The notes below the pieces were generated by a model. It was given only the letters and a program-made list of their open reading frames with translations, had not been told where the DNA came from and ran no database searches. Shown here piece by piece: positions 1-11,655 of a stretch of 64,000 bases of DNA (within the stretch, counting starts at the first letter, position 1; the number at the start of each line of letters is the position of its first letter). A program made the position numbers and the translations under genes. Source of the stretch: Przewalskia tangutica (lineage: Eukaryota > Streptophyta > Magnoliopsida > Solanales > Solanaceae); assembly GCA_029844215.1 (NCBI GenBank), contig CM056720.1, forward strand, positions 30,187,711 through 30,251,710, read 5' to 3'.

Positions 1-131
1 GAACATTTTTCCTTTCCGACGTCCGGAAGATTTTCCGTCGGAAAAACAGTTCTTCCTTTCGTACTAATTTCCAAGTCTTGATTCCTTACGTACATTCTCT
101 TATACATGTCCTGGACTTACGGGGTGTAACA
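1..131 (-). repeat. R1 3' LTR, outer 131 bases only
   Basis: Ends in ...ACGGGGTGTAACA, the complement of the family's TGTTACACCCCGT start. It matches 40343-40473 with one difference (g at 49 against a). The polypurine tract follows at once. Confidence 0.93.
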
Positions 132-142
132 TTCTTCCCCCC
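132..142 (-). promoter_or_regulatory. R1 polypurine tract (plus-strand DNA primer site)
   Basis: TTCTTCCCCCC on the plus strand reads GGGGGGAAGAA on the element strand, directly against the LTR terminus. The same tract borders the LTR in R8 (41452-41461), R9 (50316-50326), R11 (62668-62674) and, in forward orientation, R6 (35691-35700). Confidence 0.85.
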
Positions 143-582
143 TTAGAAACATTCTGTTATGCCCCGTGGTTCCGGAGTACGTATGTGAGGACGTACGTAC
201 GAATGTATATGCCCTAATTAGGGTAAGAATGATAGAATTGATTTCCGACGAAAGTTATTTCGAACCTTGTGAAGAAATTTACGTTTTCGATATTTTTACG
301 ACTATGGAATTCTTTCGAAAGATAAAATATTGTGGACCAATAGGAGGGCAACATGTGTCACCCATGGATTGGACCAAGTGGACGAAAATGGATGGACAAG
401 TTGGCAAGACAAGTGGCCAACAAGTCTTGCCAAGTTGGCATGTCTTGGACGGCAAAATGGAAGGATTTGGGCAAGTCTTGCTTAGTCAAGACTTTCCTAA
501 CTTTAGTAAGACAAGTGTGGGAAGGCTCTTACACACTTCATCTCCACCCTACACTTGTGTTAATCCCCTCCATTGGTTGTGC

Positions 583-590
583 TATATAAA
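583..590 (+). promoter_or_regulatory. R2 LTR TATA box
   Basis: TATATAAA lies 428 bases from the LTR start, at the position equivalent to the TATAAATA box of the other LTRs. It would place the transcript start near 615. Confidence 0.6.
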
Positions 591-1102
591 CCCCCTAAGT
601 AGATGAAATCATCCACATACAAGTCTTGGAAAATATTTTCCTCTCCCTTCATCCCTAGTTGATCTCGTCTAAAACAGCCCCCTCCCCTACCTAAAGTTGT
701 CCAAAAACTCTTAAACTTATAAGTGTTCTTCCTTAGTATGTTAGTAAGATCACCAACCAAGATTTAGATGAGATTTTCACACCTATAGCCTCTAAAACAC
801 CACCAAAACCGAAACTGGACAGTTTTGAAGACTAAGTGTTCTTCACCTTTTTGAGTCAAATTCTTGAATAGAAGTTGGTTGGAACTTCTAAGGGTAAACT
901 ATGGTGAGTTGGAACACAAGAAATTGGAGCTAAAACACAAAGGTTTGGAGCTAAGACTTGCTTTGAAACGACTTTAAAATCTTGGATATTGTTGGGCTAG
1001 TATTAAGGTAATGCGCCTTAGACTCTTTGTGAATTTGATTGTTATGTATATATGATATTATACATATATTGAAAGTATTTTATAGACTTGTTACTTTGGA
1101 CT

Positions 1103-1442
1103 TCTTTTACTTATTGTTATTTTGAAGGCGAGATAGTAAACCGCGTTACCATTTGGGCGCGTAATCCCCTTCTTTTACTTATTGTTATTTTGAAGGCGAG
1201 ATAGTAAACCGCGTTACCGTTTGGGCGCGTAATCCCCTTCTTTTACTTATTGTTATTTTGAAGGAGAGATAGTAAACCGCGTTACCGTTTGGGCGCGTAA
1301 TCCCTTTCTTTTACTTATTGATATTTTGAAGGCGAGATAGTAAACCGCGTTACCGTTTGGGCGCGTAATCCCCTTCTTTTACTTATTGTTATTTTGAAGG
1401 CGAGATAGTAAACCGCGTTACCGTTTGGGCGCGTTATCCCCT
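1103..1442 (+). repeat. 68-bp tandem array, five units, in the R2 LTR
   Basis: Units begin (TCTTTTACTTATTG) at 1103, 1171, 1239, 1307 and 1375, an exact 68-bp period. Each unit contains AAACCGCGTTACC and TTTGGGCGCG. The units differ by only a few bases, so the expansion is recent. No other LTR in the window carries it. Confidence 0.95.
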
Positions 1443-2214
1443 TCCTTACTGATCGAAAGTAATGCGTCTTATTTATGGCACGCCGATTCAAGTATCGAGA
1501 TTTGTTAAAATGGAGAATTGAGTAAAAGCGGGAAGTGCTGCCCAATTTTCTGTAGGCTAAGAGAAGTCTCACTTAGAAGAATTCCACGAAAAACTAGAGG
1601 TTAATAGTCGTGTTTTGACTATTATAGGTTGACACTTTGCACGCAACATATCCGACTTGGCAAATGGGTTTAGCCGAGGAGGTATGTGATTCTTCCTATC
1701 CCTTTGAGCATGATATTTTCCAAATATATATATAGTACGGTAGACGTACGGGTGTTAGATTGTACTTGGTTTTACTTTGATATCTTTGGACTGGAGTTCT
1801 AAATAATAAGAATCTTGAATATTTCAAAAAGAGTTATGAATCATTTTCGGAAAAAAAGTAATACTGGGTTTTACAAAAAGCTTAAGGGTTATACTAGCTT
1901 TATGGGAAGTTAAGTATAACGACTTAAAATATAAGAAACGGTTTTTATTATTTGTTTATCAAATGCTTGAAATATTGTCTGAAGGTATGGTAAGTTGGTT
2001 TGATAGACATGTTATGATACCTCGTGTGTTAGTATCTTGTAACGCCTACGTAAGGAGGTTATTCTTGTTATGCTTATATTGTTCAACGATTAGTCGTTGT
2101 GCTCGATTATTGTGATGATTGTATAAAGAGGTTATTCTTATTGTGCTTATGTTGTTTAACGATAAGTCGTTATGCTAGTATTGTACCACCCACCTCTTGA
2201 CATGTTATACCGGG

Positions 2215-2392
2215 GGTTAAGCTGCCCCCCCGATGCGAGGAATGCCTCATGCGGGTCCAGGGGACCTATGCGGAGCTACGGGAGTTCTAGGTTAATGTGC
2301 GAGGAATACCTCATGCGGTCTATGTGGCCATGCGGACTACGAGAGTCCAGGACGATGCCGAGGAGTAGCTACCCTCGATGCGAGAAATACCT
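2215..2392 (+). repeat. GC-rich CATGCGG-type zone of the R2 LTR (left part)
   Basis: A GC-rich stretch in an AT-rich LTR, with repeated CATGCGG, CTATGCGG and GGAATACCTCATGCGG words. It continues beyond R3 at 15026-15075. R3 used TACCT within one GGAATACCTCATGCGG-like word as its target. Confidence 0.75.
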
Positions 2393-3019
2393 TGTCACGA
2401 CCCGAATCTGGGCCCGTGACTGGTGCCTTACCCCGGGCACCCTAGTGATACAACATCAGAGTAATCAGCGGAACATAAAACACATACATGAGACAAATGG
2501 AGTACAAAACAGTAATCTGAGGAAAACTTGCCTTTCGGCATATATATATAAATAACAACTCCTACAAATGAACAGTTTAATCCTTTTTACAACCCTGCCC
2601 AAAACAGTACTCTGCACTTAAGAAATGATCGACAACAATGGCGGAATAGGTTCCGCCATACCACGAATGTAAATACCTACAACGACAGTGGACTATACAA
2701 GATAAGCCTCCGAGAAACGGAGCTTTCCCAACGCAATCGTGACCCTAAGAGCGAGGATCAACGGCGGTGTACCTTTACTGCGGCATGAACGGCCCGAAGG
2801 AGGTCGATACAACAGTACCAAGTATGTGGCGAAATAAATCAGTAAATGAAATCATAGTAGTCTATATAAAGCAGAGACATGTATGATAACCAAACTACGA
2901 TTCACAATAAATAAGCAATCATGTCAAGTCGTGACTCACGCCAAAGTTATCACAATAAAACCGTGCAGGCAAGTGCGAAGGCATAGCCGACTACTAAGAC
3001 CTACAAGACCAAAAATACC

Positions 3020-3390
3020 ACAATCGTATCCCGAGGTCTTTCTGCACCGCACTACATGATCGGCCGCCACTCGCCGCAATATCAATGTCGCGTCTATCCA
3101 CTCGAACTCGCGACTCGCATAGGTCACCCATGCACCGCACGAGGTATTCCTCGAATCATGGTCCTGCATCACCGAGGTATACCCAGCGTCGAAGCGGCTA
3201 ACCCTCGGTATCCGCCAGGCTCCGCGACCGCATAGTCTCAAAAGACCGCATAGTCTCAACAGACCGCATAGAATCCCCGCGTCGGGCTAAACACCCGAAT
3301 GATCAATCCCGAGCTACCGCACTCCGCATAGTCACAAGGATCGCATAGGCCGTATAGACCGCATCAAGGGTGGCAAGCCCTCGGTATAAT
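3020..3390 (-). repeat. GC-rich CGCATAG/CATGCGG word zone in the R3 3' LTR
   Basis: Repeats of GACCGCATAG, CGCATAG and related words, for example three spaced copies of AGACCGCATAG near 3243-3270. The equivalent zone in the R3 5' LTR is about 12240-12670. Confidence 0.7.
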
Positions 3391-5335
3391 AAGTCAGGGT
3401 ATGTGATACAATAACGATAACAGCGGGCTTAACGTTTGACAACGTAAGCACAACAAGAGTGACCACACATAATAATCACAAGATACTAACACACGTAGCA
3501 TCCTAACATGCTTACTTATCAAATCAACAAGAAAGTATTACAAGGCTATCACAAACCAATACAATCAAGTTATTCACACAAGATACTTTCTACTAACAAG
3601 TTCGGGTACCTATCCCCAAAGTACTTCATACATTAAATCTTTAAAAGATACGTTACTTCACAAAAACCACACAATACCTGTAGTATATGAAAATAGAGTG
3701 ATTATCTTTTTAGAGTAAATCAATTACTTCTCTTTGTAAAATCAAGTAGCCACATTCTTTTCCAATGTTCAAGTTTGCCTAATTTGAAAGGTTTCGTAGT
3801 TCATAGTCTTATTCATTTAAGAATATAATTCTCCTTTAAACAATGAGAACATAAGCCTTATGTGTGAGTAGGATATTCTTGTTTATAACAATCTTATTAC
3901 AGTGACCATGATCTAGGAAATATCATTTTGTCTCATCTTAGCTTATGCAGATGGAAGTTTCTCTTGGTTTTAATAATACTTAATTATTAAAAACATTTCC
4001 TTTTATTACTTGCAGTTGGTTTGTCGATACATTCGATTTCCAAAATCAAGAAACATTCTTAAGCCGTTATACCTAACTTTCCATAAAGCTAGTATAACTC
4101 TTAAGTTTTCTAAAACAATCAAGTACTACCTCTCTTTCAAAATGATTCAAAATCTTTTGAAATACTTCAAGTTCTTTATTATCACATAACAAGCGCTTAT
4201 AGTTCAAATCGATTACCTTTTAAAAACCACAAGTATTTTCTTACCAACATAAAGTGTTATAACCAACTTCCCATAAAGCCGTTATACCACTTTATGTTTT
4301 AAACCAATCAAATACATTTAGCACGTGTCGTCTACCGTACTACATAGTTCGCATATATCATGCTAGAAGAGATAGGAAGAGGTTCACATACCTCGCGACG
4401 AGTATCGACTAATAGCAAAACGCTCCAGTACCTCGCCGTCGGCTACTCCTTAAGCCAAGTAGATCGCGCCACACGCGATTTCAACCTATAAGGCCACAAG
4501 GCGCTTATTAACATCTAGATCTTATCGTAGAACATTCTCTGAGAAAATTCGGCAACACCTTCCCCCAGCAGCGTAAATCTCCTCTCTATCGGGTGGCTAT
4601 CAAGCCAACCAGGGGTTATACGCTTAATCCGGACGTGCACAATTCTACCTAATGTAAAAGCTACACAAGTCTCATGTCAATACACCCTATGTAAAAGCGA
4701 TTCGATTTCTTCTTTGAAAAGGTTTCTTATTATTCGGGCTTAAGTCAAAAGACATTGCCGATAACAACGTTCGATCTTATATATAGTATACTTCAACTAT
4801 ATAATCTAACAACATGTAATTTCCAATTACAATAGGGGACAAGATATTTACCTCGATAAGCCCATAATTATCCGAGTTTAAATGTCGCCCCGAGCAAGGT
4901 TTAGCTCCTACTCCGTGCGCTCCGACCAGCTCCAAACAACCCTTAGAAGTTCTAACCAACTTCTACTTAATACTCCAACTAACTATGGAGATTTTCCTTA
5001 GGGTTTCGGTTTTGTGACTGAAGGGAAGTATAATAGTATTTCTGGGCTTTTCATATAAGTATAACCTTAGAATACTACAAGGTATACGGCTAAGGTAATT
5101 TGGGCATTATAACAATACTTTTGAGAGTATTTCTAACAAGAGGGGGTATTATACGAAGACAACTAGGCTGTGGGGTACCCACGGCTAGCACCCAGGAGGG
5201 GTGTATACCCTCGGCCTACCCACTGGGGAACTCTCGGCGAGGGGGAGAGGGCTCGGCAAGACACTACACTAAGGGGAGGAAGAAGCTTTCAAGACTTAGG
5301 CAATTTTTGTGGATGAATTAGTCTTGAGGGGTGGG

Positions 5336-5343
5336 TATTTATA
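5336..5343 (-). promoter_or_regulatory. R3 3' LTR TATA box
   Basis: TATTTATA on plus is TATAAATA on the element strand, about 395 bases from the LTR start. Conserved in every complete LTR of the window. Confidence 0.7.
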
Positions 5344-5745
5344 GGCCAAGTGAAGGCCAACAATGGCCAAGATCTTGCCAAGTGCAAGGCAAGTGTAGGG
5401 CAAGATCTTGCCAAGTGCACCCAACCAACTACACACAAAATATCCTACCAACCCTTGACCAATTTAGCCACACTTTCGCCACCCCTGGGCCTAAGCCTAA
5501 CCAATGAGAGGGTGACAAGTGTCGCCCTCTTATTGGTCCAAAATGTTTCGCCTCTCGGAAAAATCCGTAAAATTAAAAATGACATAGCGGAAATTCCCTA
5601 CGAAAGTCGTGAAAACGTTTAGTCGAAAACGACTCTAATCGGGTGTTGTGAACAAAGTTAATTCGCCGCCTAATTCTCAAGTTCAAATTTTTCTACGTCG
5701 TCCCACGTACATACTGGAAATACGGGGTATAACATTCTCCTCTTA

Positions 5746-5766
5746 GAAACATTCGTCGAATGTTCC
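5746..5766 (-). other. R3 inverted repeat next to the polypurine tract
   Basis: GAAACATTCGTCGAATGTTCC: the arms ACATTCG and CGAATGT pair around a minimal loop. The same palindrome occurs beside the 3' LTR in all copies whose junction is visible. Confidence 0.8.
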
Positions 5767-5902
5767 TTCTAAGTCTCAAAACAAGCGTGCGCCCGAGATA
5801 GTCTTCACTACTACACTTACGAAACAATCCTGCCACAGCTGGCCACAGAAACACCTGCGCAAAAATGCTTACATCCAAGTCCACGAGGAAACACCTCTAA
5901 CA

Positions 5903-6181
5903 TCACCAAAATGATACCACTTTTGTCACTTTGCAGGCATTAACCTTCAGCGACCCAACAAATGGTGCAGGGCCGCGTCGATCACCGAAGTTGTGCATTC
6001 GAACTCTTACCACATTTACGATCGCCGATTCAAAACTTCGGTTATCATCTTCAACTTGGTCATCATTAGTGGGAATACTCGATGGATCTCGATTTCCTTC
6101 TCGAACATAACACGAAAAGGCCGACCGCCTCCTAAGTCGGACGGCAAATGCTAACATATAGGCAACTGGCCTATTCTTCAC
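5903..6181 (-). pseudogene. R3 pol C-terminal remnant (chromodomain-linker-like)
   Basis: A 92-residue open stretch starts MKNRPVAYMLAF and contains RDPSSIPTNDDQ. These resemble the VAYxLALP and DPSS.(V)PxDDV motifs that lie between the GPY/F motif and the chromodomain in Tekay-type chromovirus integrases. A homologous stretch occurs in R6 (35243-35520) and, more decayed, in R11 (62870-63140). The HVSML motif between them is not recognisable, so this is a broken fragment. The product of a complete gene would tether integrase to chromatin. The assignment is by motif recall, with moderate certainty. Confidence 0.5.
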
Positions 6182-6491
6182 ATGAACTCAAAGGCCCAAG
6201 TAACTTTCGGGCTAAGTTCCTCTGTATTCCAAAACTCGTCACACCCTGACCGGGTGGTACTTTCGAAGACCGACCGTCGGCTGAACTCTGGCGTCGTCGC
6301 CGATTATCCGCACGATTTCTCCGAGCGTAACCTCTTCTAGACAAGCTTTACTCTATCCACGATCTGCTGGAACAAGCTGAACCAACTATCTCAATCACGC
6401 CAACATCGAACCAATCGACGGCGACTCGCACATCCGCCTCTGAGGCCGTAAAGGCGACATCCGAACACCGAAATGGTAGCTTAAACACTCT

Positions 6492-6731
6492 TCAACAGAG
6501 ACAACAATTCTCGCAACTATCCTCGAAATCAAACACCGGCGAGGCGAATGTGATTCTGAGACTTACTTGAGTTCCTAACCTTGCACGGTAAAACCTCGAG
6601 AAAAAGCGGTATGACACAGGCTCCATCATGCGACATAAGGTGAAGGTAGGCACCTCGTGCAGCCTTACAACCTTTCGATATATCATCTCGCATAACCTCT
6701 CGCCGAGTAAACGGTCTTTGCTAGAAGACAA
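6492..6731 (-). pseudogene. R3 integrase core fragment
   Basis: The minus-strand translation contains YRKVVRLHEVPTFTL followed by LGTQVSL. These match the REIVRLHGVPxxI...LGTQVSLSTAFHPQTDG segment of Ty3/gypsy integrase, which includes the region around the second catalytic Asp. The HPQTDGQ block and the first catalytic region are missing, so it cannot be active. The conserved non-coding module follows on the right. Confidence 0.6.
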
Positions 6732-6759
6732 GGCGGTGACCTCGCCGGCCGACTCTTGG

Positions 6760-7260
6760 TCGAATCGTCCACGACCAGATGCGTTGGTTAACTAAACTCG
6801 GGCCTAACACCCCGTGACCTACCCAAGGCGGGACCACCACAACTGACCCGCACTAAACATGCCGCGGGTTGACGCAACGTGGCCTCAACCCGACCCTAAC
6901 GCCAAAACGCTAGCTCGCGAAGGAAAACTCTCACTAATCACGTTACGAAAACCTAGCGGTCTTAGCTCAACTACCCTCTGTCAGTCCACACTAATCAGCG
7001 ACTACTCCCACAACCATAACTCACGTGCACTAGGCACGCCTATCAGGGTCAAACATAAACAAGCCATCTTTGACTCGAGATGGCCTTACCTCTACGGTCT
7101 CTACGTATAACACTCTAAGGCTCACACTTTCTCTATCCCCCAAATCTTACTTGGTTAACTAACCAAGATTTCTAATCACCATTTACACAATGCTATCGAA
7201 TATAACACTTAAGGTATACTCACCTTATCACACATACTAAACCCTGAGGTTAAAGATATA
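6760..7260 (-). other. R3 copy of the conserved non-coding internal module
   Basis: About 0.5 kb between gag and the integrase fragment, without a usable reading frame. Landmarks shared with R1, R6, R8, R9 and R11 are, on the plus strand, GGTTAACTAAACTCGGGCC, CCCGTGACC...GCGGGACCACC, GGCCTCAACCCGACC and GGCCTTACCTCTACGGTCTC. R5 lacks it. Confidence 0.7.
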
Positions 7261-8029
7261 CCGAATCTCTTGCTTTACTCCTTAGTCGTTCTAATCAAAC
7301 TGCCTCGTAGGCGATAGCTAAGGAAGATGACGAACTACCACCGATCCTCGAAGGCTAAGTCCTCCGCAAGGACACTCTTTCGACATCGGACCACGGCGGT
7401 CATAGTACAACAAGTACCCGACTTGTAACGACCGTTAGGGGCGTTCTTCGTGCCTTATCCTGCACCCTAGTGATACAATCATCGAGAGAAAACCAATGGA
7501 AAATAAAACTTTAAACAAGAAACAAGATATATGAACATAAAGCAGGCCAACCCAACGGTTACCTTCCAATAACATAAATAAATACAACTCTTTCAAAACG
7601 AGCAGTTTAATCCTTTTACAAACCACACTTGCAAAGATTCTACGCACTTAAGATTTACAATAACTATGACGGGGCGGGCCCGCCATACCACAGAATGTAC
7701 AGAACCTACAACTCGGGAACACATACCAAAAGATAAGCCTCGAGAAACGGAGCTTCCCAAAACGCAATCGAGATCCTAGAGCGAGGATCCACGGCCGATG
7801 TACCTCTACCTGCGGCATGAACGCGGCCGAGAGGTCGATCTGGCAATTACAGTATGTGAATCAGAAAAATCAGAAATGAAATCATACTAGTCTATATAAA
7901 GCGGGAGACATGTATGATAACCAAACTACGATTCACAACATAAGCGGTCATGTCGATCGGGGACTCACGCCTCAAGTCATCACTCAAATATAACTATGGG
8001 TCTCACGCCCAACATCAATCATGTTCGCG

Positions 8030-8330
8030 TCGTGGCGCGTGCCGGAATTCTGCATCGGTGTAGACGTGTCCATGATGCAACAATGATACCAATGCCCCAT
8101 GGCCACATGCCCCCGGAATTCTACCTCGGTGTAGACACGTCCATGTGATATTAATAACAATATACTGGGTGATCAACCCTGCCGCATGGCCACATGCCCC
8201 CGGAATTCTACCTCGGTGTAGACATGTCCATGTAACCGTAATAACAATATATCGGGTAATCAACCCTGCCGCATGGCCACATGCCCCCGGAATTCTACCT
8301 CGGTGTAGACATGTCCATGTGACATCAACA
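8030..8330 (-). repeat. 87-bp tandem array in the R4 LTR
   Basis: CCGGAATTC occurs at 8042, 8113, 8200 and 8287. The last three are exactly 87 bases apart; the first unit is shortened to 71. Each unit carries CATGGCCACATGCCCCCGG and CTCGGTGTAGAC. The array coincides with the position of the GC-rich zone of other LTRs. Confidence 0.9.
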
Positions 8331-10136
8331 ACAAGACAGTAATCAAAATGGAAACATACCCGTGGAATTCTCCGTCATCGCGGACGCGTCAAGTAAGTTC
8401 TCAATAAGTCAACCTCTATCGAGACGCGGTATACGTAAATACAACACTTGTACAACAAAGGCTATCATCACAAGCATAGGCAAGTTTCACACAACTCAAA
8501 GTACTTTCGCATAAGTCACACAATACCCGTAGTATAAAAATCGTGACTATCTTTTTAAGTAAACAAGACACTTCCCCTTTTGTAAAATCAAGTAACAACA
8601 TTATTTTCCAAACGTTCAAGTTTGCCTAATTTCAAATGCTCAAGTCACTTATTTTAGAAAGGTTTCATAACTCATAGTCTTAATCTCTTTTAAAACAATT
8701 GAGTAACATATGTCATATATGTGAGTAGTTTATTCTTGTTTATAACGATCTTATTACAAAGACCGTGATCTAGAAAATGTAATATCATTTTGTCTCATCT
8801 TAGCTTATGCAGATGGAGGTTTCTCTTGGTTTTAATACAACACATCATTATTCAATACATTTTCCTTTATTAACGCTGCGGTGGTGCTGTCGATACACAT
8901 TCGATTTCAAATCGGAAACATAATCCCTTTAAAAACCCAGTACTCATTACTCACGAATGAGGTTTCACACAACATCCACATTAAAACAAATAAGTTAAGT
9001 CTCTTATCTTATAAGATCAAGTCTCTTAACTTCTAACCTCAGTAAACCATTTTCTTACCTACATAAAGCTGTTATAACTGACTTCCCATAAAGCCGTTAT
9101 AACACTTTATGCTTAAACAAACAATTACACTTAGCACTGTCGTCCGCGTACTACATAGCTACACACATATCATGCTAGAACAGATAGGAAGAGGTTCACA
9201 TACCTCGCGACAGTATCGACAATAAGCAAAATGCTCCACGATCAGAACACGGCTGGCGTTTCCACTCTTCAAGTAGAATACGCTACTCTCGCGATTTCCA
9301 CCTATAAGGCCACAAACGTCTATTAACTTCTAAATGCGGTTCCATGTTCTCTGTAAAATTCGGCACCTCCACATGGCAGCGTAAATCTCTCTCTATCGGT
9401 AGGCCATCAAGCCAACGGGGGTTTACACGTCTAACGGGCGTGTACCGTTCTACTACAACAATGCTACACAAGTCTCTTGCTGTCTGATACTATGTAATTA
9501 CGATTCGATTCTTTTCTTTAAATTGAGCTTAAGTCAAAAGACATTTGCGCCTGATAATGTTCGATACTATATATAGTATACCTCAACTATATATTCCAAC
9601 AACATGTAATCTCCAATTACAAAAGGGACAAGAATATTACCTCGACAAGCCCAAAATTATCCAAGTTATAATGTCGATCTGAGCAAGGTTTAGCTCCTCC
9701 GTGCGCTCCAAACCACTCCAAACAACCTTAGAAGTTCTAACCAACTTCTACTCAAATACTTTAACCAACTATGAAGATTTCCTTAGGGTTTGGTTTGAGA
9801 CTAAAAGGACAAAGAGTAGTATTTCCTGCTCTACGTATAGAGGTAACTTTTGAAATACTACTAGGTAAAGGCTAAGGTATTTTGGGCATTATAACAATAC
9901 TAGGAGAGTATTTCTATACCACAAAAGGGGGTATTATCTGAAAACAACTAGGCTAGGGGTACCCACGCTAGCACCTCAAAGGGGAGGAGGCTCTGCCACA
10001 AAGGCCACTCAAGGGGAGGGTTTCTCGGCCAGGGCCTTTACTAGGGAGGGGGCTCTTGGGCGAGAGTCAAACAAGAGGAGAGGGAAGGATAGCAAGACTT
10101 GGAACATATTTGGATGAATGAAGTCTTGACGAGGGG

Positions 10137-10144
10137 TATTTATA
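10137..10144 (-). promoter_or_regulatory. R4 TATA box
   Basis: TATTTATA (TATAAATA on the element strand), 686 bases from the LTR start at 10829. Confidence 0.7.
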
Positions 10145-10495
10145 GCAAAACCAAAAGCCAACCAATGGCGAGATCAAGCCATGTGCAAGGCAAGTGTAAG
10201 GCCAAGATCAAGCCAAGTGCACCCTAGACCTACTCTCCTTAAAACCCTCACAAATATCTACACAAATATCTACCACAACTTGCCCTTGATCGGCCAAGTG
10301 CGCCCCAACTTCCATTGTGAGGTGACACATGTCGCCCTCCGTTGGTCCAAAATGTTTCGTCTCTCGGAAAAATCCATAAAAATAAGAAAAGACATAGCGA
10401 ATTTTCCCTGCATAAGTTATGTAAAGCGTTTAGTCAAAAGACGACTCTAACCGAAGGGTGTTGTGCACAAATGTCATTCGGCGAGCCACTGGCGG

Positions 10496-10511
10496 GGTGA
10501 CACGTGTCACC
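10496..10511 (-). promoter_or_regulatory. R4 U3 G-box palindrome with adjacent CCAAT motif
   Basis: GGTGACACGTGTCACC is a perfect 16-bp palindrome centred on CACGTG. ATTGG follows at 10516-10520, giving CCAAT on the element strand. It lies about 350 bases upstream of the TATA box. bZIP and bHLH factors bind CACGTG and NF-Y binds CCAAT in plants; use here is inferred. Confidence 0.6.
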
Positions 10512-11655
10512 TCCTATTGGCCCTCAAAAACGTCTTCCGAAAAAATATCCACAATGGCCAAAATCTCAAAACAAAGTGGGCCCAAAATCAGTAAATTTCT
10601 CCGTGGGCCCACGTGACCATTCAGAAAATAAAATCTCAAAATTCTAATATAATCTAAGAAGCCCAAATTCCAAATCTGGGAACCCAATTCCCTTCAACGA
10701 ACATTTTTCCTTACAAAAACCGGAAACTTTTTCCGTGGAAGAATCACCTCTTTCTTCCTTTCCAATTTTTCTGTCGTGCTCTCGTACGTACGTCCTCGCA
10801 TACATACCCTGAGAATACGGGGTATAACACAACTAAAAGACGACATTCCCTGAGATGACGCCTGCCACACTGTGAACACTGAGAAAAATCGAATCGGATG
10901 GTGGAACGCCGTGTGGTGTGAGCCGGAAGCTCTGGAGCTCGACCAACTCCTGCATACCGAACGTCCCGAACCCCATGGAGGACCTTTCTGACCGTGGATG
11001 CGCATAATCTAATCTTTGGTGAGGCGACTCGCCTCGAAAGTTACCAAGGACCTTCGCTCCGGCCTCTTCTCGTCGCCCGTTAACGTCGATCTCTACGTTT
11101 CTCGGCTGCTGCGCATAAGCCCGTACGAGGCCATGCTCAAGCCCAATCAAGAATTACTCTTGCACAACCTTCGTTGATATTCATCAAGACTCGCGATACA
11201 TCGGTATACTCTCGGTAGTCAAATCCATGTAGTTAATGTGGTCGCCTCGGAAATCTATATTCTGTTCGATCGTGGGCGAAGGTTCAAATATCATGGCGCA
11301 GAGGAGCTGTTGCCGTCGTGCTAAACTCTGCGGGGCTAGTGACGTCGCGTAACTCCCGAATGAAGCACCACCCGAGGTGATAATTGGGCACTGTGCCCAC
11401 GTAACCCTCTGTACTCTGCTCGCGACTCGCCGCTGCGCTTGCCTCACGGGCGGGTTGCCTGCGGCGGGCATAGCGGTGAGGAAAGAAATACGTTAGAGGT
11501 CAACTTACAACACAACTCTAAGGCACGATCTCAGTGAGAAGAATAGAAACCAATCCTAAATATCCTATAGCCTCGCGATCATTGGTGTGGTGCACAACAC
11601 ACCGATAATCAAGACTTCTACTGGATCTGGTCTGTAGACACTTTCCAGGATTAAT

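Larger units (their letters stand above)
2393..5734 (-). repeat. R3 3' LTR
   Basis: 3342 bp bounded by TG...CA on each strand. It aligns throughout with 11672-15025. Differences cluster as short indels in C/G-rich words while AT-rich stretches are nearly identical. It contains the TATA box (5336-5343), a GC-rich zone (3020-3390) and the conserved stem-loop near 4248-4300. Confidence 0.93.
7424..10829 (-). mobile_element. R4: solo LTR inside the R3 gag
   Basis: Begins TGTAACGACC at 7424 and ends GGGGTATAACA at 10829 (3406 bp), with no internal region. Flanks CGACT (7419-7423) and CAACT (10830-10834) are an imperfect TSD with four of five bases matching. Gag homology continues on both sides. 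The TATA box is at 10137-10144, a perfect 16-bp G-box palindrome at 10496-10511 and an 87-bp array at 8030-8330. Confidence 0.88.
7280..11471 (-). pseudogene. gag: R3 gag, frameshifted and split by solo LTR R4
   Basis: Gag forms the virus-like particle and binds the element RNA. The start near 11471 reads MPAAGNPPVRQAQRR, equivalent to the R9 gag start (MPPRKATRAQ). A basic linker follows (NGRREEAGAKVLGNFRGESP, near 11050), then the first zinc knuckle near 10840-10870 (CSQCGRRH...C in a shifted frame). The second knuckle (YYDRRGPMSKECP) lies on the other side of R4 at about 7370-7423. R4 therefore cut between the two knuckles. Several frame changes are present in the right-hand part, so no single open frame covers the gene. 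There is no protease after it; the non-coding module follows. Confidence 0.7.

Noticed and set aside
2393..5734. R3 3' LTR and R4 as the two LTRs of one element.
   Set aside because: R3's LTR pairs with 11672-15025 and is bounded by TACCT, while R4 has its own imperfect TSD and gag continues across it.
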